The translations under genes and the position numbers were made by a program. The notes below the pieces were generated by a model. It saw only the letters and a list, made by a program, of their open reading frames with translations, was not told the origin of the DNA and ran no database searches. Of a DNA stretch of 64,000 nucleotides, positions 24,078 through 32,578 are shown one piece after another. Origin of the DNA: Trebonia sp050013875 (GTDB lineage Bacteria; Actinomycetota; Actinomycetes; Streptosporangiales; Streptosporangiaceae); NCBI GenBank assembly GCA_050013875.1, contig JBEKEK010000023.1:59661-123660 (forward strand). The letters are read 5' to 3'. Each line of letters starts with the position of its first letter. Positions within the stretch are counted from its first letter, which is position 1.

Positions 24078-26695
24078 AATCTGAAGCGCCAGACGCCGCG
24101 GCCGTGCGTCGCGGCATAGATGTAGCCTCCCGGGCCTGACGTCAGGTCATCGACTGCGACGTTCGGCAGGCCGAAGCCGAGGTGGCGCCACGTAGTGCTG
24201 GAGCCCTCGAACTCGCCGGCGGTGTACACCCCGGCGTCGGTGGCCAAGGCAAGCTTGCCGTGGGCGAGCACCAGGGTGTCGGAGGCGATGTCCGGCAGGT
24301 TGCCGGAGATGTCGGTCCACGTCTGGCCGCCGTTGCGCGTCTCGAAGACGTGGCCGGTGCCCCCGCCGGGGACGAACCGCCGGGAGTACCCGTTGAATAC
24401 CGCGTAGGCGTGGGCCGGGTTGGCCGGGTCAACGGTGACGCCGGCGATGTACCGGTCCGGCAGGCCGGCCGTGTTCACCTCGTGCCAGGTGCCGCCGTAG
24501 TTGGTAGCGATACCCGAGGCGAATGCCGGGCCGGGGTTTCCGCCGCCAGCGACCCACGCGGCGTAGATGACCTTGCCGTTCCTGGTTGACGACAGCGCTG
24601 TGACCGAGTTGCCCGCTCCGGTGTCGTAAACCGGCGTCCAGTCACAGGTCGCCTCGGTGGCGCAGGATGTGTTCCAGCCGTCCGTGGAAACCCATACGTC
24701 CTCGCCGCCGCCGATCCAGGTATTGGGGTTCTGCTGGTCCGGGATGAGCGGCATGACGAATCTTGGATTCGGGTCGCAGTTCGCGTTCGGCGTCTGGCCG
24801 ACCGTCGCCTGGCCGTCGCAGGTGAAGCTGGCGTAGTCGCTGAACGAGTGGCCGCCGTCAGTGGTGGTGTACAGCGCGCCGTAGGTGTACTCACCGACCC
24901 AGTTATTGGCGTTGGCCGGATCGACGATCACGTCGAAGCCGTCACCGCCTGACGCCTCGGCCGACTGCGTGAACGCGGTGTCGTCGACCATCGTGCCGTT
25001 GTCCTGCATTCCGCCGACCACCTGAGTGGTCCCGTCGGGCAAACGCCCGGCCCGGGCGTCGTAGAACTGCAGGTCGTGCAGCGTGGCGTTGAGGTCGGTC
25101 CAGTGGCCGTCCTCGGCGTCGTCGGTCAGCGGCCGGCTGTACACCCCACCGTCGTTGCCGATGACGATCTTGCCGTCGGTGATCATCATGGCGTGCTGGT
25201 CTGGGTGCGTAGTGTTCGGGCACGTGTTCGTCGCGTCGCAGGCGAAGGGGTAGTTCCAATACGGGCTGGCCGCCACCCAGGTCTGGCCGGCGTTGGTGGA
25301 CTCGAAGACTTCCTCAAGACCCGCGTATACATGGTTCGGGTTAGCCGGGTCGACCGCGAGATCCTGGTTATACCAGGCCTGGACGCCGACCCCGTAGCCA
25401 GAGCCGACGGCCAAGGCCGAACCAGAGGCGGCGAGCGAGGCCTCGTCGCCGATCTTGGTCCAGGGGCCGGTCACGCTGGCGGGGCTGGAACCCGTTCCCG
25501 ACGCGACGAAGATGCCCTGGAGCACGGACTCGCCGCCGGCCGCCTCCAGGGCGGGCGACTGGACGACCGCGTACAGCTTGCTGCCGTCCGCCGAGTAGGC
25601 AAAGGTGGTGCGGCCGATGTCGGAGGCGACGATGTCTCCAGTCGGCGTGACCTCGCTGAACGACTGTCCGTAGTTGGTCGACTCATAGAAGCCGTTGTAG
25701 GCCGTGTTGCCCGGCCCGTGCCAGCCGATCGCGGTGATGACGTCCTTGCCGCCCGTCCGGGGGACAACCGCGACGTCGGTCACCTGCTGGTCGTAGGGCG
25801 GGAAATCAGTGGGTCCGGCCGGGTCGAGAACCTCAGACCATTGGTGCCGGGACGCGTCCCAGCGGAACAAGCCGTTGTTCGTGGCCGCGTACGCGTCACC
25901 GGACGGGTCGAAGGCGATGCGGAAGATCGTGCGCGGCCCGATCGGGTCGGCCTGGCCGCCCACCTCCTTCCAGGAATTGCCGTCGTTGGTAGAGACCCAC
26001 ACGCCGTCGCCCTGGTAGGAGTCCTGCGACTCATTGGCCTCGCCGGTGCCCAGCCACAGCGAGCCGTTCACCGGATCGACCGCGAGGGCGCCAGTGGACA
26101 TGTCGGGAAGGCCGTCGGTGACCGGGGTCCAGTGCGCGCCACGGTCATCGGAGCGCCACACGCCGCCGTCGGCCGCGCCTGCGAACCAGGCACCGTCCGG
26201 AGTGGTCGCCAGCGCCGTGACCCGGCCACCGACGAGGGAGAAGCCGGCGCCGACGTTCGACCAGAACGGGTCGGTGTAATTGGCCGGCTGGCCGTTGTAC
26301 GCCTGGGTGGTGAACTGCTGCCACTGGCCCGGCGTCGACGGGATCTGCGCGGCCTGCTGCGCGGCGGCGCCGATCGCGTCCCCGGTTAGGTACCCGGCCG
26401 GCGCGGTACGCTCCGCGTTGTAGGCGGCCATCGTGTCCGCGAGATCACTGTCATCACCCTGGTGGGTGTTCGTCGGAGTGGTCTGACCGACGGCCGGGCT
26501 GGCCGTGGCGGACGTGCCCGTTTTGAGGAAGCCGTGCAGCGCTGACTGGCGCGCGGCCGCTCCTCGCAACGGATGCGATCCGGCTGTGGCGGCCGAGCCT
26601 GGCTGTGCTGTCCCGAGCGCCGTGGTCACGGCGGCGATCCCGACCGCGAGTGACCCGATCAGGCGCAGTCGACGGGGGTGTCTCGGACGTTGCAT
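24074..26695 (-). CDS. Secreted BNR/Asp-box beta-propeller protein
   Basis: 873 aa. A Sec signal (RLRLIGSLAVGIAAVTTALGTAQPGSAATA) is followed by a spacer and then two propeller-like blocks with Asp-box turns of type S/T-x-D/N-x-G-x-T/S-W/F: SDDRGAHW, STNDGNSW, STNYGQSF, STNAGQTW, TTDGGHSF, TRNGGQTW. Such sortilin/GH74-like propellers bind or cut polysaccharides, but I see no identifiable catalytic pair. Each repeat also carries 'DPANPNHVYAG'-type strands typical of photosystem-assembly or xyloglucanase-like propellers. It is monocistronic; its stop shares CTAG with the opposing acyl-CoA dehydrogenase. Confidence 0.8.
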   Translation of the reverse strand: MQRPRHPRRLRLIGSLAVGIAAVTTALGTAQPGSAATAGSHPLRGAAARQSALHGFLKTGTSATASPAVGQTTPTNTHQGDDSDLADTMAAYNAERTAPAGYLTGDAIGAAAQQAAQIPSTPGQWQQFTTQAYNGQPANYTDPFWSNVGAGFSLVGGRVTALATTPDGAWFAGAADGGVWRSDDRGAHWTPVTDGLPDMSTGALAVDPVNGSLWLGTGEANESQDSYQGDGVWVSTNDGNSWKEVGGQADPIGPRTIFRIAFDPSGDAYAATNNGLFRWDASRHQWSEVLDPAGPTDFPPYDQQVTDVAVVPRTGGKDVITAIGWHGPGNTAYNGFYESTNYGQSFSEVTPTGDIVASDIGRTTFAYSADGSKLYAVVQSPALEAAGGESVLQGIFVASGTGSSPASVTGPWTKIGDEASLAASGSALAVGSGYGVGVQAWYNQDLAVDPANPNHVYAGLEEVFESTNAGQTWVAASPYWNYPFACDATNTCPNTTHPDQHAMMITDGKIVIGNDGGVYSRPLTDDAEDGHWTDLNATLHDLQFYDARAGRLPDGTTQVVGGMQDNGTMVDDTAFTQSAEASGGDGFDVIVDPANANNWVGEYTYGALYTTTDGGHSFSDYASFTCDGQATVGQTPNANCDPNPRFVMPLIPDQQNPNTWIGGGEDVWVSTDGWNTSCATEATCDWTPVYDTGAGNSVTALSSTRNGKVIYAAWVAGGGNPGPAFASGIATNYGGTWHEVNTAGLPDRYIAGVTVDPANPAHAYAVFNGYSRRFVPGGGTGHVFETRNGGQTWTDISGNLPDIASDTLVLAHGKLALATDAGVYTAGEFEGSSTTWRHLGFGLPNVAVDDLTSGPGGYIYAATHGRGVWRFRF

Positions 26696-26884
26696 ACGGT
26701 CTCCATTCGGTCCCAGAATCCCGGGTCCGCTCTCTTCCCTCGATCCAATGGCGAGCTGAATGTCCCAGATGCTCCTACAATTTCACGATGACTGGTAGGC
26801 ATTCCGTGGATTTTTTCGCTGCGCCTGAACGTCCGGCACTTTCTTGCGAAGTTCGCCGCGATAACCGCGACGTTCCCGTCGCGG

Positions 26885-27907
26885 TTACGCACCTCTCGCT
26901 GTGAGCGCTGCGTCCAGCCGCGGGTACACGCGGCGGGCGTTCTGCTCGAAGACGCGGGCGCGGTCCTCGGGGGCCAGCGGCGCCTTGTCGACGTAGCGCT
27001 TGGTGTCGTCCCAGGGGAAGTCGCCGTCGGGGTTGTTGCCGCGGACCGCGCCGAGCATCTCCGAGGCGAACAGGATGCTGGCCGGCTTGATGACGGTGGC
27101 CAGCAGGTCGATGCCGGGCTGATGGTAGACGCAGGTGTCGAAGAAGACGTTGTTCATCAGGTGGGTGCCGATCGGCGGGCGGTTCTCCCGGGTGGCGATG
27201 CCGAGGAAACGGCCCCAGTGGTAGGGCACCGCGCCGCCGCCGTGCGGAATGACCAGCCGCAGCGTCGGGAACCGGCCGAACAGGTCGCCCATCAGCAGTT
27301 GCATGAAGGCGGTGGTGTCGGCGTTGAGGTAATGCGCGCCGAGGGTGTGCGCGGCCGGGTTGCACGAGGTGGAGACGTGCACCATGGCGGGCACGTCGAG
27401 CTCGGCCATCTTCTCGTACAGCGGGTACCAGTAGGGGTCGGTCAGCGGCGGCGATGTCCACCACGCGCCGGACGGGTCGGGGTTCAGGTTGCAGCCGACG
27501 AAGCCGAGCTCGGTGACGCACCGCTCAAGCTCGGCGACGGAGACGTCCAGGGACTCGCCCGCGACCTGCGGAAGCTGGCAGACGCCGGCGAAGTTCTCCG
27601 GGAACAGCCGGGTGACCCGGTAGATGAGATCGTTGCAGACCCGCGCCCAGGCGACGGCGGTGGCCGGGTCGGCGACGTGGTGGCCCATGGCCGAGGCCCG
27701 GGGGGAGAAGATCGTCAGGTCGGTGCCGCGCTCACGCGCGATCCGCAGCTGGTTGGCCTCGATCGTCTGCCTGATCTCATCGTCGCTGATCCGCGGTTCG
27801 GCCGGCATCGGCAGGCCCCGGTCGGCCAGCCGGGCAAGCTGCGCGTCCCGGTACTTCCCCAGCGCGGCGGGCGCCGTCGTGTAGTGACCGTGGCAATCGA
27901 TGATCAT
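26885..27907 (-). CDS. ligJ: 4-oxalomesaconate hydratase (LigJ-type amidohydrolase)
   Basis: 340 aa. I start at ATG 27907 (GGGAG 7 nt upstream); it begins MIIDCHGHYTTAPAALG, identical in pattern to LigJ. The metal ligands of the amidohydrolase barrel are visible: HGH at residues 6-8, LPAMVHVSTSCN, VIPHGGGAVPYHWGRF, FFDTCVYHQPGIDLL and the final Glu in FASEMLGAVRG. LigJ hydrates 4-oxalomesaconate in the protocatechuate 4,5-cleavage branch, so this gene points to lignin-type aromatic catabolism. The usual partners (LigAB, LigC, LigI, LigK) are not next to it. A LigM-type demethylase is 11.6 kb away. Confidence 0.85.
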   Translation of the reverse strand: MIIDCHGHYTTAPAALGKYRDAQLARLADRGLPMPAEPRISDDEIRQTIEANQLRIARERGTDLTIFSPRASAMGHHVADPATAVAWARVCNDLIYRVTRLFPENFAGVCQLPQVAGESLDVSVAELERCVTELGFVGCNLNPDPSGAWWTSPPLTDPYWYPLYEKMAELDVPAMVHVSTSCNPAAHTLGAHYLNADTTAFMQLLMGDLFGRFPTLRLVIPHGGGAVPYHWGRFLGIATRENRPPIGTHLMNNVFFDTCVYHQPGIDLLATVIKPASILFASEMLGAVRGNNPDGDFPWDDTKRYVDKAPLAPEDRARVFEQNARRVYPRLDAALTARGA

Positions 27908-28004
27908 CTGCGTCTCCCGACGTAAGCCCTGAACCTCGGGCCACGATAGCGCCAGGTCCGGTCGCACCGGAATCACGGGCGACGTGCGGGCAAGCGGGAA
28001 CCAA

Positions 28005-28052
28005 CCGATCGTTCAATGGAATCAAGATCTTTCCTTCGAACGGGAGCGTGGT
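28005..28052. repeat. Dispersed hairpin element with AAGATCTT centre, copy 1
   Basis: CGTTC, then AATGGAATC, the palindrome AAGATCTT (28024-28031), TCCTTC, GAACG. It matches the reverse complement of the element at 53223-53279 over about 45 bases (CCGnnCGTTCA...GGAATCAAGATCTT...AACGG...CGTGGT). It lies 55-105 bases beyond the stop of the lipoprotein gene, so it could terminate that transcript. Confidence 0.65.
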
Positions 28053-28107
28053 CCCCGCCCGTCCGTCCCGCGACGCGCCACCCGGGGCAACCGAAGCTAT
28101 TGGAATC

Positions 28108-28944
28108 TCACTTGGTGACAGTGAGGACATGGACGTTGCGGTCGAACGGAACGCCGCCCTCGCCTGAATCCGCGCCGCGCTTGACCGTGATCACCTGCTG
28201 GCTGAAGTGCCAGCCCTTCGACTTCGCGGCCGAGGCGATCGCGGCGACGAAGGTGGCGGCGCCGTCGGTATAACCGTCGGGGTGCTTGGTGTCGAAGCTG
28301 CCGGGGCCGCCGTCGACGCAGTGGTAGGTCTTGTCCGGGTGCAGCGCCGCGTACGCCGCGTCCTTGCTCGCGGTCTCCAGCTTGCCGCCGGAGACCAGGC
28401 ACAAGGTCTCGTAGCTGGCGGCGACGAACCAGGCGCCGTCTTCGCTCCCCTGGACCGGCTGGTTCCAGAGCCGGGCGTGGTCTTCGTCGCCGGCTAGCGA
28501 CAGCGCGTTGCCGGCCACGCAGCCGCCGAGCCGCCAGGCCTGGTTCTGCGGCACGTAGCCGTGGCCGGTGACGTCTGCCTCTTCTGAGGAGATGCACATG
28601 ATGTGGATGCCGGTCAGGCTCACGGTGGTTTTGGTGGAGACCGTGAGCCAGTCCCCCATCGCCAGCTGAAGGTCGGCCAGCGACACGGTCGAGCGGGCGC
28701 TGATGACCACGTTGAGCGGCTCGGTGAACGACGGGATCTGCGGCAGCGGCGTGGCCGCGAGCTTGGTATCCCAGCTGGCCGGGGCGCAGTAGGCGGGTCC
28801 GGCGCAGCTGCTCGCGCTGGGTGCGGCGGCCGGCGTGGTCTGGTCCGACGAGCAGCCGGCGGCGGCCAACGCGGCCACCGCGATGGCGGCCGCCGCCCGC
28901 AGTGATGCGTACCGTGCCAGCGGCGGTATTGCCGTCAATCTCAT
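28108..28944 (-). CDS. Putative lipoprotein of unknown function
   Basis: 278 aa. The N-terminus has Arg residues, a hydrophobic stretch (AAAAIAVAALAAAGCSS) and a lipobox LAAAGC, so it should be lipidated at that Cys and anchored outside the membrane. The mature part holds several spaced cysteines (CAGPAYC; IMCISSEE; GGCVAG; TLCLVS; YHCVDGG), probably forming disulphides, and ends RNVHVLTVTK. I recognise no domain. The gene is flanked by two different dispersed repeat elements, one on each side. Confidence 0.72.
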   Translation of the reverse strand: MRLTAIPPLARYASLRAAAAIAVAALAAAGCSSDQTTPAAAPSASSCAGPAYCAPASWDTKLAATPLPQIPSFTEPLNVVISARSTVSLADLQLAMGDWLTVSTKTTVSLTGIHIMCISSEEADVTGHGYVPQNQAWRLGGCVAGNALSLAGDEDHARLWNQPVQGSEDGAWFVAASYETLCLVSGGKLETASKDAAYAALHPDKTYHCVDGGPGSFDTKHPDGYTDGAATFVAAIASAAKSKGWHFSQQVITVKRGADSGEGGVPFDRNVHVLTVTK

Positions 28945-29011
28945 CCGCCAAGTATGCGATTAACCGTGCCTGGAAGCTAAAACAACGGCCTTGCCGCGAT
29001 GGTCACATAAT

Positions 29012-29056
29012 GATGATTGTGTGTAGTTCGGGTCGCATAGCGCCTCAAACCGCACA
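29012..29056. repeat. Dispersed GTGTGT...CACAC element, copy A
   Basis: GTGTGTAG, TTCGGGTCGCATAGCGCC, TCAAACC, GCACAC. The same element occurs at 58521-58571 with about 33 of 44 positions shared; the core GTTCGGGTCGYATAGCGCC is almost identical. The outer GTGTG and CACAC can pair. It lies between the lipoprotein start and the XRE regulator stop. Confidence 0.6.
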
Positions 29057-29077
29057 CGCTCGCGGGTTGGATCCGGA

Positions 29078-29668
29078 TTAGGCGTCGCGGGATTCGGTGA
29101 GGTCGATGGCGTCCAGGTGGGCGCGGCGGCCGTCGCGGTCGAAGATGACGATGACCTCGACCGCGTCACCGTCGGCGGTGATCGCGTGCGGGGACATCGT
29201 CGAGAACTGCGCGGCCTGACCGGTCTCGACCAGGATGACCCGCTCGCCGAGCTGCAGCCGGGCGGTGCCGGACAGCACCGTGAACCACTCATGGCCGGGG
29301 TGAACGCCGAGTTCGCCGCTGTGCCGCCGAGCGGTGATCCGCATCTTGGCCACGGCCAGGCCGTGCGGCTCGTCCTCGCGGGTCAGCATCCAGCTCACCG
29401 CGCCGTGCCCACGGTCACGCTGCGGCCTGATCACCACGTCGTCGTCCTCGACCGGCTCGACGAGCTGGTCGAGGCTAGTGCCGAGGGCCCGGGCGATCGG
29501 CACCAGCTGGTCGATCGAGATGCGCCGGTGCCCGGTCTCGATCCGGCTGAGCGTCGAGGCGCTCATGTGGCACCGGCCGGCCAGCGCGTCGAGCGACCAG
29601 CCGCGAGCGACCCGCAGACCCCTGATGCGGGCGCGGATGACAGCGTCGAGAGCCTCTTCTTGCGTCAT
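29078..29668 (-). CDS. XRE-family regulator with C-terminal cupin
   Basis: 196 aa from ATG 29668, with TAGTAT 7 nt upstream (leaderless), which excludes the earlier in-frame start. RIRGLRVARGWSLDALAGRCHMSASTLSRIETGHRRIS (about 13-50) is an HTH_3 domain with the recognition helix at SASTLSRIE. A linker is followed by a small cupin: HPGHEWFTVLSGTARLQLGERVILVETGQAAQFSTMSPHAI, with His residues fitting a ligand or metal site. Such HTH-cupin proteins repress nearby catabolic or detoxification genes on binding a small effector. It is divergent from the methyltransferase, with a palindrome covering its own promoter. Confidence 0.88.
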   Translation of the reverse strand: MTQEEALDAVIRARIRGLRVARGWSLDALAGRCHMSASTLSRIETGHRRISIDQLVPIARALGTSLDQLVEPVEDDDVVIRPQRDRGHGAVSWMLTREDEPHGLAVAKMRITARRHSGELGVHPGHEWFTVLSGTARLQLGERVILVETGQAAQFSTMSPHAITADGDAVEVIVIFDRDGRRAHLDAIDLTESRDA

Positions 29669-29688
29669 TGGCAAGATACTATGCCAAT
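29667..29688. promoter_or_regulatory. Operator candidate for the XRE-cupin regulator
   Basis: ATTGGCA, 8-nt spacer AGATACTA, TGCCAAT: perfect 7-bp arms. It overlaps the regulator's -10 box and start codon and lies next to the methyltransferase -10 (29704-29709), so one protein bound here could silence both genes. Confidence 0.65.
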
Positions 29689-29703
29689 AGCGCAAACAGC
29701 GTC

Positions 29704-29709
29704 TAGTGT
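29704..29709 (+). promoter_or_regulatory. -10 box of a leaderless transcript
   Basis: TAGTGT ends 6 nt before ATG 29716 with no Shine-Dalgarno. It fixes the start of the His-rich methyltransferase. Confidence 0.5.
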
Positions 29710-29715
29710 GAAGGC

Positions 29716-30630
29716 ATGTCAGACACACCTACCCACGACCACCAAGCGCACGACCACCACGCGCACGGGCAGGGCGCCCACCAGCACGGGAGCGCCGCCG
29801 ATGACAACTACACCGACCTGCTCGAATTGGACGCCGAGGTGCTGGCCGGCTACTGGTCGGCGGCGCTTGACTGGGTACGGGACGCAGCCGACGGGCCCGG
29901 GCTGCGGCTGCTCGACCTCGGCTCGGGCACCGGGACCGGCGCGATCGGCCTGGCGAAGCGCTTCCCCGAGGCGGCGGTCGTCGCGCTCGACATCTCCCCG
30001 GTCTCGGCTGACCGGGTGCGCGCCAAAGCGGCCGGCCTCGGTCTCGGGCAGCGGGTGCGCCCGGTCGAGGCCGACCTCGACCTCGGCTGGCCCGATCTCG
30101 GCTGGCCCGCCGCGGACACCCCGCTCCTCGACCTGACCTGGGCGTCGATGTCGCTGCACCACATGGCCGACCCCGGCCAGGTGCTGCGCGACGCGCTGGC
30201 GGCCACCCGACCGGGCGGGCTGATCGCGGTGGCGGAATTCTCCGAGCCGCTCCGTTTCCTCCCCGACGACCTGGGCTTCGGCCAGCCCGGCTTCGAGAGC
30301 CGAATCGCCGACGTGCTCGGCCACGCGCATACCGAGCAGATGCCGACCCTCGGTTCGCAGTGGGCGCCGCGGCTGGCCGAGGCGGGCTGGAACGTCGTGG
30401 CCGAGCGCGAGTTCCCGATCGACCTGAACCCGCCGTCGAACCCGAACGCCGCCCGGTACGCGCGCGCCTGGTTCGCCCGGCTCTCGGAGGGGCTGGCCGA
30501 CCGGCTCGAGCCGGGCGATCACGCCACGCTCACCGAGTTGCTTGACGACAGCAGTCCCCGCTCGGTGCTGCACCGCGCCAACCTGCACATCCGCGGCGTC
30601 CGGACCATCACCCTCGCCCGCCGCGATTAA
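29716..30630 (+). CDS. SAM-dependent methyltransferase with His-rich N-terminus
   Basis: 304 aa. Residues 4-26 contain nine His within HDHQAHDHHAHGQGAHQHG, a likely metal-binding or sensing tail. Then a Rossmann methyltransferase: LRLLDLGSGTGTGAIGLAKRFP (motif I), VVALDISPVSADRV, DLTWASMSLHHMADPGQVLRDALAATRPGGLIAVAEF (motifs III-IV, arsenite/UbiE-like). The tail ends in a substrate lid and IRGVRTITLARRD. It is probably controlled by the divergent XRE-cupin protein through the shared operator. A metal or metalloid-linked substrate is a guess from the His tail; no Cys triad of arsenite methyltransferases is present. Confidence 0.85.
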   Translation: MSDTPTHDHQAHDHHAHGQGAHQHGSAADDNYTDLLELDAEVLAGYWSAALDWVRDAADGPGLRLLDLGSGTGTGAIGLAKRFPEAAVVALDISPVSADRVRAKAAGLGLGQRVRPVEADLDLGWPDLGWPAADTPLLDLTWASMSLHHMADPGQVLRDALAATRPGGLIAVAEFSEPLRFLPDDLGFGQPGFESRIADVLGHAHTEQMPTLGSQWAPRLAEAGWNVVAEREFPIDLNPPSNPNAARYARAWFARLSEGLADRLEPGDHATLTELLDDSSPRSVLHRANLHIRGVRTITLARRD

Positions 30631-30819
30631 CCCTGACCGGCGCCGGCCTGTCCGGCTTCCAGCGTGCGGATCCGCGGCATCCGGACGAGCACCTGCTGCC
30701 CGCGGGATTAACGCCCGGTGACACCGGCCCGTCGGACTCGCACCTCCCCTACACGGGCGCAAGTTCAGGGTGTACGTTGCCGTCGATGACGCGATGACGC
30801 AATGGAGGAGGACACCGCG

Positions 30820-31557
30820 ATGCCTCGGGTGGATGTAGAGATTCCTGTTCCTGACGGAGTTAGCCACGGGTCGCTGCACGTGCCCGACGGGGAAGGGCCG
30901 TGGCCGGGGGTGCTGGTCTTCCCCGACGCGGGCGGGCTGCGGGACACGTTCAGGGAGATGGGCGACCGGCTGGCCGGCCTGGGGTACGTCGCGCTGGTTC
31001 CCGACGTCTTCTACCGCGAGGGCGACTGGGCGCCGTTCGACATGAAGACCGCCTTCAGCGACGAGAAGGAGCGGACCCGGCTGTTCGGCTTCATGGGCAG
31101 GCTCACCAACGAGCGGATCACCGCCGACGCCGCCGCCTACGCCGACTTCCTGCTGGCCCGGCCGGAAGTGCGCGGCGAGGGGATCGGCACCGTCGGCTAC
31201 TGCATGGGCGGCCGGATGGCGATGGTCGCCGCGGGCGAGATCGGCGACAAGGTCGCCGCCACCGCCTCGTTCCACGGCGGCCGGATCGCCGTCCCCGACG
31301 ACCCGAACTCCCCGCACCTGGCCGCCGGCCGCATCGCGGGCCCGGTCTACGTGGCCGGCGCCATTGAGGACGGGTCGTTCACCGCCGAGCAGGCCGAACT
31401 GCTCGACTCGGCGCTCAGCGAGGCCGGGGTGGACCACACGGTCGAGTTCTACCAGGCCCACCACGGATTCGCGGTCCCCGACCACGACACCTACGACGAG
31501 CCCGCCAGTGAGCGTCACTGGTCCGCCCTGGCCGACTTCTACGCCGCCAACCTGTAG
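30820..31557 (+). CDS. Dienelactone hydrolase family protein
   Basis: 245 aa from ATG 30820 (GGAGGA about 8 nt upstream; the in-frame ATG at 30802 overlaps that site). PWPGVLVFPDAGGLRDTFREMGDRLA is the oxyanion region with Glu/Arg as in DLH, VGYCMGGRMAM gives nucleophile Cys128, and HHGFAVPDHDTYDEPASERHW gives the His near 215. The fold and Cys nucleophile are those of carboxymethylenebutenolidase, which opens dienelactone in chlorocatechol breakdown, though many homologues have other ester substrates. No aromatic ring-cleavage gene is adjacent. Monocistronic. Confidence 0.85.
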   Translation: MPRVDVEIPVPDGVSHGSLHVPDGEGPWPGVLVFPDAGGLRDTFREMGDRLAGLGYVALVPDVFYREGDWAPFDMKTAFSDEKERTRLFGFMGRLTNERITADAAAYADFLLARPEVRGEGIGTVGYCMGGRMAMVAAGEIGDKVAATASFHGGRIAVPDDPNSPHLAAGRIAGPVYVAGAIEDGSFTAEQAELLDSALSEAGVDHTVEFYQAHHGFAVPDHDTYDEPASERHWSALADFYAANL

Positions 31558-31570
31558 ACCGTTCGCAAGG

Positions 31571-31795
31571 TTAGGCTATTTTGATGTCGCTGAGGTCGAT
31601 TGCGACGAGGAGTGGCTCTTCCACCAGCTGGTAGTCGCCCTGGTAAGGGTAGACCCGCCGGGTGGCCGGGATGATGATGCCGTCTACGTCCGTATAGTCG
31701 GAGGCGTAGTTCAAGCCGGTCCCGCCCTGCAGGATGTCGACGGTGTAGTCGTGCCGGCGGAGCAGGCCGTCGGGGCCGAAGCAGGAGGCCTTCGG
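31571..31795 (-). pseudogene. C-terminal piece of a conserved actinobacterial hypothetical protein
   Basis: About 70 codons read CFGPDGLLRRHDYTVDILQGG then GLNYASDYTDVDGIIIP, RRVYPYQGDYQLVEEPLLVAIDLSDIKIA. I recognise this as the end of a roughly 240-aa cytoplasmic protein of unknown function that is common in Streptomyces and relatives. Its first two-thirds are missing, and the reading frame is fused upstream to a peptidoglycan-binding-domain remnant. Confidence 0.6.
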
Positions 31796-31812
31796 TGCTG
31801 GGTGAGAACTTG

Positions 31813-31980
31813 GAGGTCCGGCGATGCCATCCACGTTAAGGCCGTTCGCCTGCTGAGCGGACCGGACCGCAAGCCATGTCTAACGGCCGAACGTCCCGTC
31901 GACAGTGATCTGCTGGCCGCCCCGGCGCAGGGCACGCTGGAGGCGCCATACCACATTGCCTCGGTCGCCGATTTCCACTG
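31813..31980 (-). pseudogene. Peptidoglycan-binding domain remnant with in-frame stop
   Basis: Minus strand: VEIGDRGNVVWRLQRALRRG, QQITVDGTFGR, stop TAG (31880-31882), TWLAVRSAQQANGLNVDGIAG. This is one full PG_binding_1 repeat (VxxGxxGxxVxxLQxxL ... VDGxFGxxTxxAVxxFQxxxGLxVDGIxG) interrupted by a nonsense codon just before the usual Thr. Upstream frames show a Leu/Ala/Gly-rich stretch (LLLGAGAAVPVAG) that could be the end of a signal peptide. A secreted wall protein was therefore here. Confidence 0.75.
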
Positions 31981-31984
31981 TTGC

Positions 31985-32419
31985 CCGTCCAGCTACCGGT
32001 ACGGCCGCCCCCGCGCCCAGAAGCAGCGGTTGGCCTGCCACTTCGGCGCCTCTCCCGCGTCAGCAGCCGGCTTCCCACCGGACTCCCGCGCCGGCCCTTC
32101 AGGCCATTGTGTTGCTCATCCAGGCCGCTACGCCAGGTATGCGCTGGTCATCGCCTTTGTCCGACTCAATTAATGATCCCCAAATTCCCGGACCCGGCCC
32201 GGGTCCAGACCGGGGGATTCTGACTTGGGGCCAAAGTTGTACGCATCTGCGCCGGAAATATCCCTATTTGCCCCCCGCGGACCGTGCAAGTTTGGCCCTA
32301 ACCTGGATCCACCGACTGGGATCTGGTGGTTAGCGCCGGGCTTTGGCATTGGGTAGGTGATTCGGGCGGCATTGCGGCACCAGATGCGGGTCATCGAACA
32401 ACACCCGCGTCCTGGCGGG
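31985..32419. other. Gene-free stretch within a decayed region
   Basis: Between the peptidoglycan-binding remnant and the SnoaL-like remnant I see no supported gene on either strand. GC drops in places and frames are broken by frequent stops, in keeping with decay rather than a missed gene. Confidence 0.4.
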
Positions 32420-32578
32420 CGGCAGGTGTCGATCCCGTCTTCGGCGAAGGCGGCGGCAGCGTGCGCGGCCCACTCCAGGAAGAGCACGTCACCTTCATAG
32501 AGCTGGGTCTTCAGGTCCCAGGCCTGCTGCGAGCGCCTCGGCGTGATGCTGGAAGATTTCCTCAGGCGTGCGGGTCAT
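32420..32578 (-). pseudogene. SnoaL/NTF2-like protein gene with internal deletion
   Basis: ATG 32578, preceded by GGGAG, begins MTRTPEEIFQHHAEALAAG, a typical NTF2-like N-terminal helix. Directly after it, in the next frame, comes AWDLKTQLYEGDVLFLEWAAHA ... FAEDGIDT, the central strand and loop of the same fold (normally about 60 residues further on). The segment with the catalytic Asp/Tyr pocket is missing and the frame is lost at the joint near 32515-32520; the last strand is degraded too. Confidence 0.7.

Noticed and set aside
29719..31518. 599-codon minus-strand open frame
   Set aside because: Covers two well-supported plus-strand genes (methyltransferase and dienelactone hydrolase) and shows no recognisable domain.
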